A stretch of 64,000 bases of DNA from Promicromonospora thailandica. Lineage in GTDB: Bacteria > Actinomycetota > Actinomycetes > Actinomycetales > Cellulomonadaceae. The position numbers and the translations under genes were made by a program. Positions within the stretch are counted from its first letter, which is position 1, and each line of letters starts with the position of its first letter. Where the stretch lies: assembly GCF_024171955.1 (NCBI RefSeq), contig NZ_JAMTCS010000002.1, positions 297,300-361,299 on the forward strand, written 5' to 3'. This document shows, in pieces, positions 59,917 through 64,000 of this stretch. The notes under the pieces were generated by a model that was not told the DNA's origin, did no database searches, and worked only from the letters and a program-made list of their open reading frames with translations.

Positions 59917-60561
59917 TTACGTATCCGAGGACTTCTGCACAAGGAGGTTTCGGATGTCCCGCTCGGCCTGTGCGGGTGAGACCTCCCGGCAGCCGAGCGC
60001 CACCCAGCGGCGGATCATCCCGGGCTCGGCCCGCAGCAGCGACGTGCCCCGGCGCAGCAGGGTGCCCAGCGGCTTGCGCGCCTCGGCGACGTCCCGCAGG
60101 AACCGGAACCAGAAGGTGACCAGGCGGGGCCGCGACAGGCAGATCGCGTCGGCGAGCAGCCCCTCGGCCCGGCAGGCGTCGACCAGGTGGGCGGCGAAGA
60201 TGCCTTCGGCCAGGACGAGCGGGGCGTCGCCGATGTCGAGCCGGCGGATCCCGGTGCGGCGCGACGTCGGGATGTCGTACACCGGCACGTCCGCGCGGCC
60301 CTCCGTGGTCAGCTCCTGGAGCGCGGCGAGCGCCCCCTCGGCGTCCCACGTCTCCGGGCTGTCCCAGTCCACGCTGCCGTACCGCTGCGGCAGGCCCGGG
60401 TGGTCGATGTCCAGGTAGAAGTCGTCGAGCTGCACCACCGGCAGCCCGAGCCGCCGCGTGAGCGACGTCTTCCCGGAGCCCGACGGCCCGGTCAGGAGCA
60501 CCACCCGGGCGCGGGGTCGGCGGGCACCGGGGGGCAGCTCGAAGAGGGTCGGTTCGGTCAC
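59917..60561 (-). CDS. Uridine-kinase-like P-loop protein
   Basis: P-loop kinase-like protein of 214 aa. Walker A is TGPSGSGKTSL (residues 23-33), followed by the uridine/phosphoribulokinase-type motif VVQLDDFYLDIDHPGLP and a lid Arg region (FWFRFLRDVAEARKP). Actinobacterial proteins of this type are annotated as uridine kinases but the substrate is unproven. GTG 60561 gives the natural N-terminus (VTEPTLFELP) with a poor ribosome site; the frame extends upstream in Arg/Pro-rich sequence. A family A hairpin lies between it and the AraC gene. Confidence 0.8.
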   Translation of the reverse strand: MTEPTLFELPPGARRPRARVVLLTGPSGSGKTSLTRRLGLPVVQLDDFYLDIDHPGLPQRYGSVDWDSPETWDAEGALAALQELTTEGRADVPVYDIPTSRRTGIRRLDIGDAPLVLAEGIFAAHLVDACRAEGLLADAICLSRPRLVTFWFRFLRDVAEARKPLGTLLRRGTSLLRAEPGMIRRWVALGCREVSPAQAERDIRNLLVQKSSDT

Positions 60562-60646
60562 GAGAGGCCATTCTCCCGCACGACGCCGTGGTCCGTGCCG
60601 CGGGCCGGGCGCCGGGGCCCGCGACGAACCCATCCCGCCCGGATCA

Positions 60647-60710
60647 CCTTCGAGACCGAGGTTGCTTCGCTGTGACGGCCCGCACAGCGAAGCAACCTCG
60701 GTCTCAAAGG
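60647..60710. repeat. Long hairpin, family A copy 3
   Basis: Arms 60647-60674 and 60683-60710 (28 bp) pair with one mismatch around an 8-nt loop. The left arm is identical to that of the copy at 36642 over its 28 bases. The AraC stop codon (60704-60706) lies in the right arm. It sits between the AraC gene and the downstream kinase-like gene, both on the minus strand. Confidence 0.87.
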
Positions 60711-61519
60711 AGGCCGGCGGTCGGCGCGGGGGTGGCGCCGCGCTGGTAGCGACCCGGCGTGGTGCGCAGGAGACGGCGGAAGTGGCGGGTCAGGTGGGCC
60801 TGGTCGTGGAAGCCCGTCGCCACCGCGACGTCGGCCGCCGGCTCGCCCGCCAGCAGGCGGCGGCGCGCCAGGTCCAGCCGCCGCCCCACGAGGTACCGGT
60901 GCGGCGGCAGGCCGAGCTCCCGGGTGAACGCCCGGACCAGGTGCGGCACGGTCACGTCGAGCTCGGCGGCGACCTCGGCCAGCCGGACCGGGCGGGCGGG
61001 GTCGGCGTCGAGCAGGTCGCGGGCCCGCCGGGCGGTCGTCGCGGCGGACGGTTCGCGCGGCGGCGTCGGGCGCCCCGAGAGGTGCCAGGCCAGACCTTCC
61101 GTGACCAGGGCGAGCAGCCCCTCGGCCGCGACGTCCTCGCGCACCGTGAGGGCGCGGTCGAGGCCCGCGAAGCGCGCGCGGAGCGTGTCGTCGGGCACGA
61201 GCGGCGCGTCGACAGCGCGCCCGGTCAGCGCGGGGTCCAGCACCGTGGGCTCCAGGTACAGGACACGCTTGCGGAAGCCCGCGGCGGTCACGGACCGCCC
61301 GTCGTGCACGACGCCGGGCGGCAGCACCGTCACGCCGGTGTGCTCCGCCGCGTGCTCCTGCCCGCCCAGGCCGTACCCGATCAGCCCCCGGTCGACGATC
61401 AGCACCGTCCAGGTGTCGTGCGTGTGCGACGGGTAGGCGTGCTCGTGCCACGCGGCGTGCAGCACCTCGGCGACGCCGGTCACTCCCGGCCGCCACGCGC
61501 GCACCACGTCCGGACCCAT
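60704..61519 (-). CDS. AraC-family regulator
   Basis: AraC-type activator of 271 aa. The N-terminal cupin (residues 15-110; HEHAYPSHTHDTWTVLIV) senses a ligand; the C-terminal double HTH (residues 165-265) has LAEVAAELDVTVPHLVRAF and ADVAVATGFHDQAHLTRHFR. ATG 61519 has no ribosome site but a TACGTT -10-like box ends 7 bases upstream, which suggests a leaderless mRNA. It is divergent from the DUF2000 gene with only 50 bp between, so it probably controls that gene. Confidence 0.88.
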   Translation of the reverse strand: MGPDVVRAWRPGVTGVAEVLHAAWHEHAYPSHTHDTWTVLIVDRGLIGYGLGGQEHAAEHTGVTVLPPGVVHDGRSVTAAGFRKRVLYLEPTVLDPALTGRAVDAPLVPDDTLRARFAGLDRALTVREDVAAEGLLALVTEGLAWHLSGRPTPPREPSAATTARRARDLLDADPARPVRLAEVAAELDVTVPHLVRAFTRELGLPPHRYLVGRRLDLARRRLLAGEPAADVAVATGFHDQAHLTRHFRRLLRTTPGRYQRGATPAPTAGLL

Positions 61520-61569
61520 GTCAAGAACGTACAAGACCGGGGCCGGGCCGCGCTCGCACGCTGGGGGGC

Positions 61570-61983
61570 ATGACCTTCGAACAACCCAAGATCGTGATCG
61601 TCCTGCGCGACGACCTGCTCGGCTGGCAGGAGAACAACGTCACCGCCTTCCTGTCCAGTGCCGTGACGGCCGCCTACCCGGAGCTCGTGGGCGACACCTA
61701 CCGTGACGCCGACGGCCAGGAGTACCTCGCGATGCTCGGCACCCCGGTGATGGTCATGGTCGCCGACGGCGACCGGCTCGGCACGATCCGTGAGCGCGCC
61801 GCGACGCGCGGGCTGCGCATCGGCGTGTACACGGCGGACCTGTTCGCCACGGGGAACGACGTCGACAACCGGGCCACCGTCGCGGGGGTCGCCACGGAGA
61901 AGCTCGACCTGGTCGGCGTCGCGGTCGCGGGTGAGCGGCGCGTGGTGGACAAGGTGGTCAAGGGCGCACGCCTGCACCCCTGA
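61570..61983 (+). CDS. DUF2000-family protein
   Basis: Small cytosolic protein of 137 aa with the DUF2000 pattern: KIVIVLRDDLLGWQENNVTA at the start, LGTPVMVMVADG in the middle and VDKVVKGARLHP at the end. The fold resembles peptidyl-tRNA hydrolase 2 but the function is unknown. In actinobacteria it is commonly divergent from an AraC regulator, as here. GGGGGG immediately before the ATG is the only ribosome-site-like sequence. It converges on lutC with a 2-bp gap. Confidence 0.85.
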   Translation: MTFEQPKIVIVLRDDLLGWQENNVTAFLSSAVTAAYPELVGDTYRDADGQEYLAMLGTPVMVMVADGDRLGTIRERAATRGLRIGVYTADLFATGNDVDNRATVAGVATEKLDLVGVAVAGERRVVDKVVKGARLHP

Positions 61984-61985
61984 CG

Positions 61986-62681
61986 TCAGCGCACGAGCAC
62001 CACGTGCAGCGTCCGCGGGCCGTGCACGCCCTCGACCCGGTCGAGCTCGATGTCGCTCGTCGCGCTCGGCCCGCTGATCCAGGTCAGGGGGCGTTCCGGG
62101 TGGGCGTCGAGCAGGCGCACGGCCTCCGGCACGGTCTGTACCACCTGGCTCGTCCGCACCACGCACACGTGCACGTCGGGCACCAGGGAGATCGCGCGGC
62201 GGCCCTGGTCGGGCTCGCCGTCCAGCACGATCGTGCCGGTCTCGGCCACGGCCACCCGCGCGGCCGTCACCACGGCGCCGACCTCGTCGAGCTCCGTCGC
62301 CGCCAGGGGTGCGTCGCGCGTGTCGGCGCGCACGTCGACGTCGGCCAGGCCGGCGAGCCAGGCGGGGTCCAGTCCGGGCGGTACGACGACGGCGCTCCGC
62401 GCGCCCCGGGCGGGTGCGGCGCCCGGAACCCTGCCCGAAACCCTGCCCGGCGTCCCGCCGAGCAGGTCCGCGAGCAGGCCCGGAAGCCCGGCCGCGGTGA
62501 CCCGGTGCACGTGCGCCCTGTAGTCCTCGAGCCGGTCCACCAGCAGGTCCAGGACCTCGTCCGACCCGGCGGCGTGCTCGCCCGCGGGCCGGTAGGCGCG
62601 CGGGATCCGGGCGGGCGTGGGTGCCGCGGCGCCCAGCGCGTCGCGGACCCGGGACAGGATCTCGGACCTCGCGTCGCTCAT
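61986..62681 (-). CDS. lutC: LUD-domain lactate utilisation protein C
   Basis: LutC/YkgG-type protein of 231 aa, one of three subunits of the NAD-independent L-lactate dehydrogenase complex. The LUD domain covers residues 60-230 (AVVTAARVAVAETGTIVLDG; TWISGPSATSDIELDRVEGV). AGGAGG precedes the ATG, which overlaps the lutB stop by 4 bp. With LutB and presumably LutA outside the window it oxidises L-lactate to pyruvate, which could take the lactate formed by rhamnose breakdown. Confidence 0.92.
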   Translation of the reverse strand: MSDARSEILSRVRDALGAAAPTPARIPRAYRPAGEHAAGSDEVLDLLVDRLEDYRAHVHRVTAAGLPGLLADLLGGTPGRVSGRVPGAAPARGARSAVVVPPGLDPAWLAGLADVDVRADTRDAPLAATELDEVGAVVTAARVAVAETGTIVLDGEPDQGRRAISLVPDVHVCVVRTSQVVQTVPEAVRLLDAHPERPLTWISGPSATSDIELDRVEGVHGPRTLHVVLVR

Positions 62682-64000
62682 CGCTCGTCCTCCTGCCGTG
62701 CCTGCCGTGCCCGCCGCTCCCACCAGTCGTGGAACGTCTGCCGCGGTGGTTCCGGCAGGTCCCGCGAGCGGGTCCAGAGCGAGCCGGGGAACGGCAGCCG
62801 GCGGATCACGCCGTGCCGCGAGATCGCGCGCAGCACCCGCGGCACCCGGGCCGCCCGGCGGAAGCGGTCGCCGTCGGCCATCGCGAACGAGGCCGCCTTC
62901 ATGGCGGCCTGCCAGACGCGGTCCGAGGTGTCGGGCGCGGCGCCGCCGAGCTCCACCTCCCGGGCCCGCAGCTCCACGAGGATGGACGGGATGTCGATCT
63001 TGACCGGGCAGACCTCGTAGCACGCGCCGCACAGCGTGGAGGCGTACGGCAGGTCGGACTTCTCGCCCGTGAGCTGCGGGGTGAGGATCGCGCCGATCGG
63101 GCCGGGGTAGACCGAGCCGTAGGCGTGCCCGCCCACCCGCTCGTACACGGGGCACACGTTGAGGCACGCCGAGCAGCGGATGCAGTGCAGGGCCGAGCGC
63201 CCGGCCTCGTCGGCCAGCACCGTGGTGCGGCCGTTGTCCAGGAGCACCAGGTGGAACTCCTGCGGCCCGTCGCCAGGGGTCACGCCCGTCCACATCGACG
63301 TGTACGGGTTCATCCGCTCGCCCGTCGAGGAGCGGGGCAGCAGCTGGAGGAACACCTCCAGGTCGTCGAACGTGGGCACGAGCTTCTCGATGCCCATCAC
63401 GGTGATCAGCGTCTCCGGCAGCGTGAGGCACATCCGGCCGTTGCCCTCCGACTCCACCACGGCCAGCGTCCCCGTGTCCGCGACGGCGAAGTTGGCGCCG
63501 CTGATCGCCACCTTCGCCGAGAGGAACTTGCGCCGCAGGTGCGCGCGGGCCGCCATGGCGAGCTCGCGCGGCACGTCGGTGAGGTCGGGCGGGGCGTCGC
63601 CCATCCGCTCCAGGAAGATGTCGCGGATCTCCGTGCGGTTGCGATGGATGGCGGGCACCAGGATGTGCGAGGGCATGTCGTCGGCGAGCTGCACGATGAG
63701 CTCCGCGAGGTCGGTCTCGACGGCCGCGATCCCGTCCTCGGCCAGCGCCTCGTTCAGCCCGATCTCCTGGGTCGCCATGGACTTGACCTTGACGACCTCG
63801 TCGGTGCCCTTGGCCCGCACGAGGTCCGCGACGATGCGGTTGGCCTCGGCGGCGTCGCGGGCCCAGTGCACGACGCCGCCGCGCGCCGTCACGTTCCGCT
63901 CGAGCTGCTCCAGGAGCTCCGGGAGCCGGGCCAGCACGTCGGCCTTGAGCGCCGACCCGGCGTCGCGCAGCTCCTCCCAGTCCGGGACCTCGCCCACCAC
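62678..64000 (-). CDS. lutB: Iron-sulfur lactate utilisation protein B (5' end outside window)
   Basis: LutB/YkgF-type protein; 440 residues are visible and the frame is open at the window edge. The homologous N-terminus normally extends about 40-50 residues further, so the start lies beyond base 64000. A LUD domain (residues about 50-240 of the visible part) is followed by two 4Fe-4S clusters, CIRCSACLNVCPVYE and CGACYEVCPVKIDI, and a C-terminal helical domain ending in WWERRARQARQ. It is the electron-transfer subunit of the L-lactate oxidation complex. Translationally coupled to lutC. Confidence 0.93.
   Translation of the reverse strand: MVGEVPDWEELRDAGSALKADVLARLPELLEQLERNVTARGGVVHWARDAAEANRIVADLVRAKGTDEVVKVKSMATQEIGLNEALAEDGIAAVETDLAELIVQLADDMPSHILVPAIHRNRTEIRDIFLERMGDAPPDLTDVPRELAMAARAHLRRKFLSAKVAISGANFAVADTGTLAVVESEGNGRMCLTLPETLITVMGIEKLVPTFDDLEVFLQLLPRSSTGERMNPYTSMWTGVTPGDGPQEFHLVLLDNGRTTVLADEAGRSALHCIRCSACLNVCPVYERVGGHAYGSVYPGPIGAILTPQLTGEKSDLPYASTLCGACYEVCPVKIDIPSILVELRAREVELGGAAPDTSDRVWQAAMKAASFAMADGDRFRRAARVPRVLRAISRHGVIRRLPFPGSLWTRSRDLPEPPRQTFHDWWERRARQARQEDER

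Noticed and set aside
1-64000. Insertion sequences, prophage or tRNA genes
   Set aside because: No transposase, integrase or phage gene and no tRNA-like cloverleaf were recognised on either strand.

Overview
The window is GC-rich actinobacterial DNA: GTG starts are frequent, operons are packed with 1-4 bp ATGA/GTGA/TGATG overlaps, and lipoprotein substrate-binding proteins feed ABC sugar permeases. The density of plant-polysaccharide genes (xylan side chain, uronate, rhamnogalacturonan/rhamnose) suggests a cellulolytic soil actinobacterium of the Promicromonosporaceae/Cellulomonadaceae type. That placement is inference from gene content; no rRNA or tRNA is present.

Layout. 1-4.9 kb: end of an aldouronate/oligosaccharide-type (LplABC-like) ABC operon with a GH39 beta-xylosidase-like enzyme and a DUF624 protein. 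5-9.8 kb: unrelated small genes: membrane protein, MarR/GbsR-like regulator divergent from a DUF4097 protein and an alpha/beta hydrolase, a Doc/AbrB toxin-antitoxin pair, and a PNPOx-like protein. 9.8-20.4 kb: glucuronate module: GH67 alpha-glucuronidase, glucuronate isomerase, LacI repressor with two TGCAAACGTTTGCA-type operators, a complete PotABCD-like ABC transporter and fructuronate reductase. 20.4-20.8 kb: a non-coding, mirrored tandem-repeat array. 20.9-31.7 kb: Gfo/Idh oxidoreductase, CUT1 transporter, DUF624 protein, secreted PL11 rhamnogalacturonan lyase, LacI regulator, rhamnose mutarotase, APC permease. 32-44 kb: CUT2 rhamnose transporter (rhaTPQS-like), acyltransferase-SGNH protein, rhamnose isomerase, fused rhamnulose-phosphate aldolase/lactaldehyde dehydrogenase, rhamnulokinase, and the scar of a deleted secreted glycosidase. 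44-54 kb: an uncharacterised acidic-oligosaccharide locus (DeoR/LacI hybrid regulator, heparinase II/III-like protein, 2-hydroxyacid dehydrogenase, DUF2264 protein, CUT1 transporter, DUF624). 54-58.5 kb: LacI-controlled Gfo/Idh - DHDPS-like - TIM-barrel catabolic operon. 58.6-64 kb: glycosyltransferase, uridine-kinase-like P-loop protein, AraC regulator, DUF2000 protein, and lutC/lutB for lactate oxidation.

How it fits together. The left part would import aldouronates, split them with GH39/GH67 and run glucuronate through UxaC and UxuB. The middle part would cut rhamnogalacturonan I outside the cell, import products and convert rhamnose to DHAP and lactate; the Lut genes at the right end could oxidise the lactate. 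Related LacI-type palindromes (consensus TGAATCGATTCA) occur before five transcription units of the rhamnose/rhamnogalacturonan region and suggest one regulon.

The least explained structures are non-coding. The window has a series of very long, nearly perfect hairpins (stems of 20-53 bp) at gene ends, several belonging to sequence families with two or three dispersed copies, and a roughly 400 bp mirrored array of 30- and 31-bp repeats centred on one of these hairpins. Protein-level strangeness is greatest in the heparinase/DUF2264 locus and the DHDPS-like (DUF993) operon.
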